A stretch of 64,000 bases of DNA from an uncultured Bacilli bacterium. Lineage in GTDB: Bacteria > Bacillota_I > Bacilli_A > RF39 > UBA660. Below the pieces are notes generated by a model, which was not told where the DNA came from, did not search any database, and saw only the letters and a list, made by a program, of their open reading frames with translations. Positions 10,450 through 17,614 of this stretch are shown one piece after another. The stretch spans positions 135,147 to 199,146 of the forward strand of contig CALVKA010000002.1 of NCBI GenBank assembly GCA_944332475.1, in the 5' to 3' direction. Position numbers and translations under genes: made by a program. Within the stretch, counting starts at the first letter, position 1. The number at the start of each line of letters is the position of its first letter.

Positions 10450-11515
10450 CGGTATCCCTCTTAAATAAAATAACATCTTCAATATCCCATGTTACAAATA
10501 TTTCCTGACCCTTAACATATTCCTTATCATTTCCAAAAAGCATAGCTCGAATCTCTCTTTGACCAGTTCGAATAATCAGTTGTGTAGAAGCACCATCATA
10601 AATAGAATCAACAATTTTACCCTCAAAAACACTATCACTTTTTTTCTTTAAAGAAAGCTTAATATTTTCTGGACGTATAATAACATCTACTGGCATATCA
10701 ACCTGGAGCTGATTAGAAAACACCTTAAACATGGCATCTTCTAACTTTACCCAAGCATATTTAACATCCACTTTTGTAACAACTCCTTGAAATAAATTAG
10801 AATCTCCTAAAAACTGGGCTGTATACAAACTATTTGGATGTTCATAAATTTTAATTGGTGTATCAGCCTGTTCTATTTTGCCATCCTTCAACAATACAAT
10901 TCGATCACTCATAGTCAAAGCTTCATCTTGTGAATGAGTAACATAAACGAACGTAATACCTAATTTTCTCTGTAATCCTTTTAACTCCAACTGCATCTTA
11001 GTACGTAGTTTTTGATCTAAGGCAGATAACGGTTCATCCAATAATAATACTTTAGGATTATTAATTAATGCTCTAGCAATAGATACTCTCTGTTGCTCCC
11101 CACCAGATAACTCTCTAGGTTTTCTCTTTTCATATCCTTCTAAATGAACAAGCGTAAGCATTTCCTGAACTCGTTTTTTTATTTCCTGTTGATCAACTTT
11201 CTTCATTTTTAAACCAAAAGCGATGTTTTCTTCTACGGTCATCAATGGAAACAAAGCATAATTTTGAAAGATAGTATTTACTTCACGAAACTTAGGATCT
11301 AACGAAGTAACATCTTTACCATCAATATAAATATGTCCTTCGGTAACCGAATCAAGTCCTGCAATCGCTCGTAATATCGTTGTCTTCCCACATCCAGAAG
11401 ACCCGAGCAACGTCAAAAACTCTCCTTCATAAACCTCTAAGTCAAAATCCTTAATCACTTCTTTATCCCCGAAGGATCTTCTTAAATGATCAATTTTTAA
11501 AACTATCTTACTCAT
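10439..11515 (-). CDS. potA: Polyamine ABC transporter ATP-binding protein PotA
   Basis: ATPase of the spermidine/putrescine importer, 358 residues. Walker A GSSGCGKTT, Q-loop FQNYALFP, signature LSGGEQQRVSIARAL and Walker B LLLDEPLSALD are intact. A C-terminal TOBE-type regulatory domain covers about 240-358 (VIIRPENIKL). It is the first gene of potABCD, with a promoter about 50 bases upstream. Together with the agmatine genes downstream this gives two routes for polyamine uptake and exchange. Confidence 0.95.
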   Translation of the reverse strand: MSKIVLKIDHLRRSFGDKEVIKDFDLEVYEGEFLTLLGSSGCGKTTILRAIAGLDSVTEGHIYIDGKDVTSLDPKFREVNTIFQNYALFPLMTVEENIAFGLKMKKVDQQEIKKRVQEMLTLVHLEGYEKRKPRELSGGEQQRVSIARALINNPKVLLLDEPLSALDQKLRTKMQLELKGLQRKLGITFVYVTHSQDEALTMSDRIVLLKDGKIEQADTPIKIYEHPNSLYTAQFLGDSNLFQGVVTKVDVKYAWVKLEDAMFKVFSNQLQVDMPVDVIIRPENIKLSLKKKSDSVFEGKIVDSIYDGASTQLIIRTGQREIRAMLFGNDKEYVKGQEIFVTWDIEDVILFKRDTDEK

Positions 11516-11560
11516 ATTTTACCTACCTCAATACTACACAAGTAATCTATTCTTAACATA

Positions 11561-11590
11561 ATTCTACCATAGACAATAGAGATTAGACAA
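11561..11590 (-). promoter_or_regulatory. Promoter of the potABCD operon
   Basis: On the minus strand TTGTCT (11585-11590), an 18-base spacer and TAGAAT (11561-11566). TTGTCTA occurs twice, 14 bases apart, in this stretch. Confidence 0.5.
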
Positions 11591-11605
11591 ATATTTTTTT
11601 CAAAA

Positions 11606-11631
11606 TAAAAAAACACTAGAATTTTCTAATG
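11606..11631 (-). terminator. Terminator after dedA
   Basis: A stem of about seven pairs (CATTAGA with TCTAGTG, one G-T pair) followed on the minus strand by seven T residues, just after the dedA stop. Confidence 0.65.
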
Positions 11632-11636
11632 CTTCC

Positions 11637-12245
11637 TTATCTCTCCTTAGAGACAATAAAATGATTCCTAATCTTACGATAAAAATACCATAACACCAAC
11701 ACCAACAATAAAATTTTAATAGGTGTTTTTAACCAACTTATTTTGGCACTAACATAAATCCATCCATTTCCTAACGTATACCCTAAATAAACAAATAACA
11801 AAGTCCAAGGGATAGAACCTATAATCGTAAATAACAAAAATTTCCAGAAAGACATTCGCATAATACCAATTGGTAAAGAAATTAAAGTCCGAACAATAGG
11901 AAAATTCCTACCTATCAAAGCCCCAAACATCCCATATCTAGAAAACCAAGAATCACTTCTTTCTAAATCTTCTTCTTTCATAAAGAAGTATTTACCAAAC
12001 CTTTTAATAAATGGTCTACCACCAAAATATCCCATAAAATAGATAACAATAGCACAAAATACACTTCCGATAAGTCCAACAAAAAAAGCTCCCCAGAAAG
12101 AAAAAATACCGCGACTCGCTAAGATACCACCTGTTGCTAAAATTGCTTCACTAGGAATTACAATAATAACCGCTTCTAACACCATTCCTAAAAACATACC
12201 AAAATATCCAAAATTCTGAATCAAAGAAAAAACAAAGTCTCCCAC
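11637..12245 (-). CDS. DedA family membrane protein
   Basis: Membrane protein of 202 residues with the DedA/SNARE-associated fold: EAVIIVIPSEAILATGG near the N-terminus and the conserved RNFPIVRTLISLPIGIMRM in the second half. The DedA family includes lipid-flipping proteins (undecaprenyl phosphate, phospholipids) and acts in membrane homeostasis; the exact substrate here cannot be read from sequence. The start is a GTG at 12245 with AGGTGATT upstream. Single gene with its own terminator. Confidence 0.88.
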   Translation of the reverse strand: MGDFVFSLIQNFGYFGMFLGMVLEAVIIVIPSEAILATGGILASRGIFSFWGAFFVGLIGSVFCAIVIYFMGYFGGRPFIKRFGKYFFMKEEDLERSDSWFSRYGMFGALIGRNFPIVRTLISLPIGIMRMSFWKFLLFTIIGSIPWTLLFVYLGYTLGNGWIYVSAKISWLKTPIKILLLVLVLWYFYRKIRNHFIVSKER

Positions 12246-12267
12246 GAAATCACCTAATAAAATATAT

Positions 12268-12296
12268 GAAAAAAGAATTAGTTTTTTTCTAATTCT
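12268..12296 (-). terminator. Terminator after the HAD phosphatase
   Basis: An 8-bp stem AGAATTAG/CTAATTCT (12274-12281 with 12289-12296) around an all-T/A loop, with a minus-strand T run. It overlaps the end of the gene. Confidence 0.7.
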
Positions 12297-12964
12297 TCTA
12301 TATATTCATATAAAGTACGATACTGTGGACAATCTAAATGATCTAGACTTTTTTGATGCTTCTTCATAATAACACCATGAAAAGCTGTAATCATTTCATA
12401 ATCATTATCCCCATCACCTATGACATATAAATCTTCTTTATAACAATCCGCATGAACCAAAATTTTCTCTAATGCTTCCTTCTTATTCACACTACCATGT
12501 AAAATATTAATATAATAAGAACTTAAATAAGCATAAAACCCCATTTCCCTCAAACAATCAACAATTTTTTTAGCATCTTCTCTTTTATCTCCAATAACAC
12601 CAACAACCTTTACACAATCATCCATATTAGTTGTTTCATTATACCCATCATCTAAGAAATAATTAAAATGTTCTTTTTCTAATACAGGAACAATCTGAAC
12701 AATTTCTTCTCTCGATAAATTAGTAGTAGAAAAGCAATAATCCATAGAATCAAATATTTTGGCTCCATCTTGACATACTAAATAATGATAAGGAATACCA
12801 TATTGATTTAATAATACTTTAATACTAGAATAATTTCTACCAGTCACAATACCAAATAAATTACCATTTTTGATAAACCGTCTAATCGCATCTACATTTT
12901 TCTGCATAATATCATCATCTTTAATATATAGAGTATAATCAAAATCACTAGCAAGTATTTTCAT
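12278..12964 (-). CDS. HAD-superfamily hydrolase, Cof type
   Basis: Predicted sugar-phosphate or nucleotide phosphatase of 228 residues. HAD motif I is DFDYTLY near the N-terminus (Asp nucleophile plus acid), motif II lies near GIVTGRN, and motif IV is GDGDNDYEM. A cap domain (C2 type) lies between. The start is the ATG at 12964 after GGTGAT; the longer frame adds a poly-Phe stretch that is part of the upstream region. A TATAAT lies at 12984-12989 on the minus strand. Substrate unknown. Confidence 0.85.
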   Translation of the reverse strand: MKILASDFDYTLYIKDDDIMQKNVDAIRRFIKNGNLFGIVTGRNYSSIKVLLNQYGIPYHYLVCQDGAKIFDSMDYCFSTTNLSREEIVQIVPVLEKEHFNYFLDDGYNETTNMDDCVKVVGVIGDKREDAKKIVDCLREMGFYAYLSSYYINILHGSVNKKEALEKILVHADCYKEDLYVIGDGDNDYEMITAFHGVIMKKHQKSLDHLDCPQYRTLYEYIEELEKN

Positions 12965-13023
12965 ATCACCACATCCTACTTTCATTATATAATAAAGCAA
13001 GCTAAAAAAAAAGAAAAAAAGTA

Positions 13024-13051
13024 TTGACAATCAATCAATATTTGATATAAT
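13024..13051 (+). promoter_or_regulatory. Strong promoter of tRNA-Gly
   Basis: Perfect TTGACA (13024-13029), a 16-base spacer and perfect TATAAT (13046-13051), with TG in the extended -10 position. The start would be near 13058, leaving a leader of about 60 bases before the tRNA. Confidence 0.85.
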
Positions 13052-13094
13052 TGTAAATGTCTATCAAACTTATAGACTGAACTTTAGTACTAAC

Positions 13095-13105
13095 GGCTGA
13101 GGTTC
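13095..13105 (+). repeat. Inverted copy of tRNA-Gly bases 13140-13150 in the leader
   Basis: GGCTGAGGTTC at 13095-13105 is the exact reverse complement of GAACCTCAGCC at 13140-13150 inside the tRNA (end of the D arm and 5' side of the anticodon stem). It lies within the predicted transcript. Confidence 0.85.
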
Positions 13106-13119
13106 ACACAAATTTATAT

Positions 13120-13193
13120 GCGGATGTAGTTTAATGGTAGAACCTCAGCCTTCCAAGCTGACTACGGGAGTTCGATTCTCCTCATCCGCTCCA
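13120..13193 (+). tRNA. tRNA-Gly (anticodon UCC)
   Basis: A full cloverleaf can be drawn: acceptor GCGGATG with CATCCGC, anticodon stem TCAGC/GCTGA with loop CTTCCAA (anticodon TCC), a short variable loop, and the T loop TTCGATT in a 5-bp stem with one G-T pair. CCA is encoded. It has a strong promoter upstream and a hairpin terminator downstream. Both flanks carry inverted copies of its central part. Confidence 0.96.
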
Positions 13194-13204
13194 TTAGTAA
13201 ATAC

Positions 13205-13234
13205 AAGAACTAGTCAACAACTAGTTCTTTTTTT
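13205..13234. terminator. Terminator after tRNA-Gly
   Basis: A 9-bp stem AAGAACTAG/CTAGTTCTT (13205-13213 with 13221-13229) followed by a T run on the plus strand. It also covers the stop codon of the converging gene. Confidence 0.8.
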
Positions 13235-14025
13235 ATTTCTCCCGTAGTCGACTTGGAAGAAAGCAGTCTCCTATTTCTATAAAATGCCATTACTTCTATA
13301 ATATTGTCTGAAATATTATACCATTTCACTTGAATCAAACTTCTACAAGCCTCATATTTGGGATTATAATTAAGATTACGTGTCATAGGTTGCAAGGTTA
13401 ACAGAGATATATGTAATGACGTCACCTCATCTTTTAAATGTTTTCTCATTATATGATAAACTTCATCTTTCGTAATCCAAATAAAATCTTCAACAACACC
13501 ATATATAATAGCATCAACCTCATATTCAGATTTAGTTCCTTGTAAAATAAATCGATTAACAAAAGCATTAATATATTTTTCATCATTAAGAGCCTTATTA
13601 ATTTCATCAATATCTTTTTGATGCTTTTCTCTATAAAAAGAACTAGATATACGTGTTTTAACAGTACCATCCATTGTCCCATCAGCATATTGATAATACA
13701 AATATTTTTTTATTATTTTCTCATCAATACCTATTTCTCTAAAAAACGAAACCAAAGTACCAATAGACTCATTATGAACAGAGTTCTTAACACCTTTTTT
13801 AATACTAACACCTCTAACATATCCATTAATCTTAATATAAATATCTGCTTTTCTTTTTGATTTATTAACCCAGCACTCTATATAGTCTTTATAATCAAGA
13901 TAACCATATAACTTATACAGCAAATCTAAAAAATTAGGATAAACTCTCCCCACTTGTTTTCCATTAAGATAGAAAGCAAACTCATCTTCATTCTCATAAC
14001 CAGCAATTTTTTTATTAAAAATCAT
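13210..14025 (-). CDS. Unknown protein ending in a tRNA-derived segment; possible nuclease fold
   Basis: Unrecognised protein of 271 residues. Around residues 60-90 it has ADIYIKINGYVRGVSIKKG followed by NSVHNE. The spacing Asp61...Ser74-Ile-Lys76 resembles a divergent PD-(D/E)xK nuclease core, but the acidic residue before the lysine is missing, so this is only a suggestion. The DNA for the last residues (SSKSTTGE) is a 19-of-21 match to the tRNA-Gly centre in reverse orientation. There is no operon partner. The gene lies in a decayed patch next to a tRNA, a typical place for acquired DNA. Confidence 0.6.
   Translation of the reverse strand: MIFNKKIAGYENEDEFAFYLNGKQVGRVYPNFLDLLYKLYGYLDYKDYIECWVNKSKRKADIYIKINGYVRGVSIKKGVKNSVHNESIGTLVSFFREIGIDEKIIKKYLYYQYADGTMDGTVKTRISSSFYREKHQKDIDEINKALNDEKYINAFVNRFILQGTKSEYEVDAIIYGVVEDFIWITKDEVYHIMRKHLKDEVTSLHISLLTLQPMTRNLNYNPKYEACRSLIQVKWYNISDNIIEVMAFYRNRRLLSSKSTTGEIKKELVVD
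13239..13259 (+). repeat. Inverted copy of tRNA-Gly bases 13150-13170 in the downstream gene
   Basis: The 21 bases at 13239-13259 are the reverse complement of 13150-13170 (anticodon loop, 3' anticodon stem, variable loop, 5' T stem) with two adjacent mismatches, CT against TC. They fall inside the 3' end of the minus-strand gene. Confidence 0.85.
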
Positions 14026-14330
14026 AACAACTCTCCCTTCACTAGTATTATTAAGAAAAAAATAAATTTACTCCAAAATTTAAAGCATCATAAAAAGGAT
14101 AATTTTGATTAGTATCATCCTTTTGTATTTTTTTAACTAATGTCTTGTTCAAATTTCTTTCTCCGTCGTTAACACCAGTACCTAAAGAAGATTATTTAAA
14201 TTTTTATCTTAGTTTTTAATGTAACTCTTATTAAAAATTGATATTTTATATATCAAATCGTTATGAGTGAAAAGTTACGCCAATCGCTCCATAGTGAAAT
14301 CTGTTCGAACTTTTCGAGTTTTGATAATAA
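14026..14330. other. Non-coding gap with small hairpins
   Basis: No convincing gene. It contains a hairpin AAAAGGAT/ATCCTTTT (14093-14100 with 14117-14124) followed by T-rich sequence, and an inverted repeat TTGATAT/ATATCAA at 14238-14256. A short plus-strand frame from 14263 overlaps the next gene and looks like chance. Confidence 0.5.
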
Positions 14331-14726
14331 CTATAGCTTATTTTTTGATTTAAGTAATCTAACTACATTTAAAACTGAAGGGATCGTAATAATAATTAAT
14401 ATGGCAATTAAAATTAAATCAAAAGACAAATTAGATACCCCATATTTCATTTGATAATTATAATCATAGATAGTACTTGGAATAAAATATATAATTATAC
14501 AAATTTTAATAATACTACTAATACAAGAATAAATGAGACCTCTTTTAATTTTGCCGACCGTTACTAATAAATCAAATACTATTATAATAAAAGCAAGAAA
14601 AGATGGTAGGATAAAAATAATTCCTAATTGTTCCCAACTATCTGCCCCTATACTCTGTAAACCAATAAGCAAACCAGATATCGCTAAAACTAATCCTATC
14701 ACACTAAATACCGTTGACTTTTTCAT
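14331..14726 (-). CDS. Small integral membrane protein, unknown
   Basis: 131 residues, with about four membrane helices (near 5-25, 33-55, 65-82 and 103-124) and a basic C-terminus ending KSKNKL. The ATG at 14726 has only a weak ribosome site (GAGTGAGAG). No family recognised. It lies among decayed genes, so it may be cargo of past transfer. Confidence 0.55.
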   Translation of the reverse strand: MKKSTVFSVIGLVLAISGLLIGLQSIGADSWEQLGIIFILPSFLAFIIIVFDLLVTVGKIKRGLIYSCISSIIKICIIIYFIPSTIYDYNYQMKYGVSNLSFDLILIAILIIITIPSVLNVVRLLKSKNKL

Positions 14727-14817
14727 ATACTCTCACTCTTTCTACACGTTATATTAAAATTATATTATAAAAATTAAAAAAAAGCTATTATTCAATACAA
14801 AGGAACAATATAAAAAG

Positions 14818-14846
14818 TTGATCGAAAAAATACAAAAGATTATAAT
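14818..14846 (+). promoter_or_regulatory. Promoter in front of a decayed gene
   Basis: TTGATC (14818-14823), 17 bases, then a perfect TATAAT (14841-14846), directed at the broken gene from 14878. Confidence 0.6.
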
Positions 14847-14877
14847 AATAGTATAAGAATTTCTGATAAGAGAAAAT

Positions 14878-15260
14878 ATGAATAAAGAAAACATAAAAAC
14901 TACATTTACAGAATTAATAGAAAATCTAAAAATGTCCATCAACAACCTAAAAACAAAAAAGAAAAAATCAGTCAAGAATTAAAAAAATATCATACCAAAA
15001 CCACCATAGAAGAATTAGAAAAAACATTACCAATGATTTTACAAAAAATCCAAAAATAGAACAAACTTTATACAAAAACGAATGACCTATTGAGTATTAA
15101 TCTAGAAGAATATAGTAGTATTTTAAAAGAATCCGCCTATATTCTAGGAGACTGTTCCTTAATAGATGACTTAAGCATCGAAGTAATAGATTGGTAACTT
15201 GGTAATATAGGAGCAAACATGAAAAGTCTTTTAAAAGAAAAAAAAGGAATAATAAATATT
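14878..15260 (+). pseudogene. Decayed gene of unknown function
   Basis: From the ATG at 14878 a Lys/Glu-rich frame reads for 34 codons and stops after an A-rich run near 14955. The neighbouring frame carries on in the same style (ISQELKKYHTKTTIEELEK), meets a TAG at about 15057, continues (NDLLSINLEEYSSILKESAY) and meets a TAA at about 15195. One frameshift and two in-frame stops break what looks like one helical protein of about 120 residues. The promoter at 14818-14846 and a downstream terminator are still in place. Confidence 0.65.
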
Positions 15261-15271
15261 CTTTGTCAAAT

Positions 15272-15306
15272 AAAAAATCAGGACAACTGCACTATCCTGA
15301 TTTTTT
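15272..15306. terminator. Bidirectional terminator between two broken genes
   Basis: A 12-bp stem (15272-15283 with 15295-15306), A run on one side and T run on the other, shared by the two converging broken genes. Confidence 0.8.
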
Positions 15307-15514
15307 GCTCAACATATTTTAATAAATCACTAAATTCACAATAACCACTTTCTGCATTCAAATGTCCGCCATCTGAAATAACAATTTGAGAATCTGCAAT
15401 CATATCTGCAAATTCTTTTTCTTTTTCAAAAGGAACATAAACATCCCTTACTCTAGACCAATTATCAAAAGGACTACTAAAACTTTCATGAATAATAAAA
15501 TAACAATTTTTCAT
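15278..15514 (-). pseudogene. Internally deleted RBBP9/YdeN-type serine hydrolase
   Basis: The 78 residues begin like this alpha/beta-hydrolase family (MKNCYFIIHESFSSPFDNW) and then jump to its C-terminal part (YVPFEKEKEFAD, VISDGGHLNAESGY). About 100 central residues, including the GHS nucleophile elbow, are absent. The catalytic-type histidine in GGH is still there. The frame is open and has a ribosome site (AGGGTGAG), so a short product could be made, but not an active hydrolase. The join is near residue 20. Confidence 0.75.
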
Positions 15515-15540
15515 CCAAAACTCACCCTACTCTTACTATT

Positions 15541-15915
15541 TTACTTTTTACAAAAACTTTCATAATAACCTCTATATAACAATGCAATCACTCCATAAAT
15601 AATCCAAAGAAGAATGAGTAGAACAAAACTTCCACCAATTCCTAAAAGAAAACCCATACCATAAAAAAGGCACACAAACCCAACAGGGCCACTACTATCG
15701 CAAGAAGAAAAAAATATATACAAAGCAACATTTAAAATAAAAATCAATACAGTTAATACAATAAATACTCGTCTCAATACAATAATAAAATGTGGATTTT
15801 CTTCTTTTTCTTCTTCTAAAGGTTTAGCAACCTGTTCACCATTACCATTAGAACTTAAATTTTCTGTAGCTTCTTCCTGACTATTTTCTAAATTAAAATT
15901 TTGATTATCTTCCAT
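15541..15915 (-). CDS. Small membrane protein, unknown
   Basis: 124 residues from the ATG at 15915 (ribosome site GGTGG five bases upstream). The N-terminus is acidic and Asn/Gln/Glu-rich (about 1-45), then two membrane helices follow with a short CDSSGPVG loop between them and a basic tail. No family recognised. It may be co-transcribed with the upstream acetyltransferase gene. Confidence 0.6.
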   Translation of the reverse strand: MEDNQNFNLENSQEEATENLSSNGNGEQVAKPLEEEKEENPHFIIVLRRVFIVLTVLIFILNVALYIFFSSCDSSGPVGFVCLFYGMGFLLGIGGSFVLLILLWIIYGVIALLYRGYYESFCKK

Positions 15916-15978
15916 ATATACCACCTATCTATTATTTAGAATACCATAAAAGAAAAGAAACGACAAAAAAAATACCAT

Positions 15979-16500
15979 CTACTTTCCAATATCAAAAAGA
16001 TATACATTTTCTATAAATTCCTGATTAGGTAATTTAAAAACTCTAGTCCCAATCTTTTTTCCACCTTTATGCTGATAAAATTGATTAGCAGAAACATTAT
16101 CTTGTAAACAAGAAATAATCATTTGTCGAAATCCCATCTCCTGTAATTTAGAAACAGAAAAATCAAATAAAATAGTTCCATAGCCTTGATGTGTTACTTC
16201 ATTCAATAAATAAATAGCCTGAATTTCACCACCCTCTGGAAAACAACTATCCAAAGAAGTACCTAAAGATAAAATCCCTACATACTTTTGATTTACTTTC
16301 AACAAATAACTAGATTTATCTCCCAAAGAAAGTTTCTTCTTTTGCCTCTCTACAGACTCTTGTATCCCCACTTCAGAATTAATGAAATCTAAAAATTCTT
16401 GATCAACAATTCCCTGATAAGTCTCCTTCCATGCTAAAGCATTTACCCTAACATAATCTTCAACATTCTCTAGACTTTTTTCAACTATTTCATACTCCAT
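15979..16500 (-). CDS. GNAT family N-acetyltransferase
   Basis: 173 residues. The GNAT acetyl-CoA region is readable as IQAIYLLNEVTHQGYGTILFDFS, with the Q/H-x-x-G-x-G/T pattern (HQGYGT), followed by CLQDNVSANQFYQHKGGKKIG, the usual N..A..FY..GF-like end. Substrate unknown. The start is the ATG at 16500 with GGAG upstream; the longer frame is rejected for lack of a ribosome site. It diverges from the PHP gene. Confidence 0.82.
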   Translation of the reverse strand: MEYEIVEKSLENVEDYVRVNALAWKETYQGIVDQEFLDFINSEVGIQESVERQKKKLSLGDKSSYLLKVNQKYVGILSLGTSLDSCFPEGGEIQAIYLLNEVTHQGYGTILFDFSVSKLQEMGFRQMIISCLQDNVSANQFYQHKGGKKIGTRVFKLPNQEFIENVYLFDIGK

Positions 16501-16696
16501 ATTAAAACTCCTTACACAAAGTATAACACAAAAAGCCATGTCATAGGAAATCCAAAAAATTTTGATAAACTCCAACTATCAGTTTCCCATCAATTGAATT
16601 AGAACCAACAGAGTATCCTGACAGCTATTCACCAATATCAGATTCATTTTCATACTTACTGGATACTATACCGTATAAGAATTAGCCCCCCTCAAT

Positions 16697-16725
16697 TTGT
16701 CAATTCATAAGATACATAGTATAAT
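16697..16725 (+). promoter_or_regulatory. Promoter of the PHP phosphoesterase gene
   Basis: TTGTCA (16697-16702), 17-base spacer, perfect TATAAT (16720-16725), about 40 bases before the gene. Confidence 0.75.
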
Positions 16726-16766
16726 AACATCATAAATTTATAAGCCATGAAAAAAAGGAGAAAACG

Positions 16767-17588
16767 ATGAAAGCAAATTTACATATTCACACAACAAACT
16801 CTGATGGTACAAAAACAGTATCTGAAATTAATCAATTAGCCCAACAATTTGGCTTTGATTTAGTAGCAATCACCGACCATGATACTGTCGAAGCAATAGA
16901 TGAAATAAATGCTTTAAACACACCAATACAATTTATGATTGGAGTTGAAATGAGTTGCAAATACGCTGGCGAAGATATCCATATTCTTGGTTATTTTGGA
17001 AATCATATAACAGAAGAAGTAAGAGTTTATTTTAAAAAAGTAAGTGCAGAACGTATTTTACGTTGTCAAAAAATAATCAAAAATTTAAAGGACTACTATA
17101 ACATAGAAATTAGTTATGAAGATGTAAAAAAGAAAGCAGATGGTGTCATAGCAAGACCGCATATTGCACAAACAATTTGTGAAAAATATGGTTGTACCTT
17201 TGATGAAGCATTTGATAAATATATTGGTAATAAAGCCAAAGCCTATGTACCATATGAAGTAATAGGCTTAGAAGACGCAATCAATTTTTTAAAAGAGCAT
17301 CAAGCATTAGTAATTTTAGCACATCCTATTTGGATTAAAAAATTTGACTTTCACGACATTTTACACTTCGGTTTTGACGGAATTGAAGTATATCACCCAG
17401 ACCAAAGCAAAGAATATAGCCAAGCACTAAAAGCACTTGCCGAAGAAAAAGGTATGTTGATAACAGGTGGTTCAGATTATCATGGAGATATTACAAACAA
17501 TCGATTCGAACAATCCTATATCGAAGGAGAAACATTAGAAACTTTCTTAACAGCACTAAATCAAAAACAAAAAACTTTAACAAAATAA
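16767..17588 (+). CDS. PHP domain phosphoesterase (RNase AM/YciV-like)
   Basis: 273 residues of the PHP metal-dependent phosphoesterase family. Metal ligands are visible in order: NLHIHTTNSDGT (residues 4-15), ITDHDT, GVEMSC, ARPHIAQ, LAHP and GGSDYHGD. Relatives remove 5' nucleotides from short RNA or hydrolyse 3',5'-nucleoside bisphosphates. AGGAG sits before the ATG. It is a single plus-strand gene with its own promoter and terminator. Confidence 0.9.
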   Translation: MKANLHIHTTNSDGTKTVSEINQLAQQFGFDLVAITDHDTVEAIDEINALNTPIQFMIGVEMSCKYAGEDIHILGYFGNHITEEVRVYFKKVSAERILRCQKIIKNLKDYYNIEISYEDVKKKADGVIARPHIAQTICEKYGCTFDEAFDKYIGNKAKAYVPYEVIGLEDAINFLKEHQALVILAHPIWIKKFDFHDILHFGFDGIEVYHPDQSKEYSQALKALAEEKGMLITGGSDYHGDITNNRFEQSYIEGETLETFLTALNQKQKTLTK

Positions 17589-17614
17589 AAAATCTTGCAA
17601 AAACAAGATTTTTT
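17587..17614. terminator. Bidirectional terminator
   Basis: Stem AAATCTTG/CAAGATTT extended by A/T pairs (17587-17597 with 17604-17614), loop CAAAAA, T run on the plus side. Converging genes share it. Confidence 0.8.

Noticed and set aside
13095-13193. A T-box or other riboswitch around the tRNA
   Set aside because: No T-box core sequence and no antiterminator are present; the complementarity is to the tRNA itself in cis.
14093-14124. Hairpin AAAAGGAT/ATCCTTTT as a terminator of a hidden gene
   Set aside because: No gene on either strand ends close by; the loop is long and the signal weak.
14263-14454. A 63-codon plus-strand frame starting in the gap after the nuclease-like gene
   Set aside because: It overlaps the membrane protein gene on the other strand, has no ribosome site and an untypical composition.
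14760-14975. A 71-codon minus-strand frame very rich in Phe and Ile
   Set aside because: It is the complement of A-rich sequence of the decayed plus-strand gene; the promoter and ribosome spacing support the plus strand.
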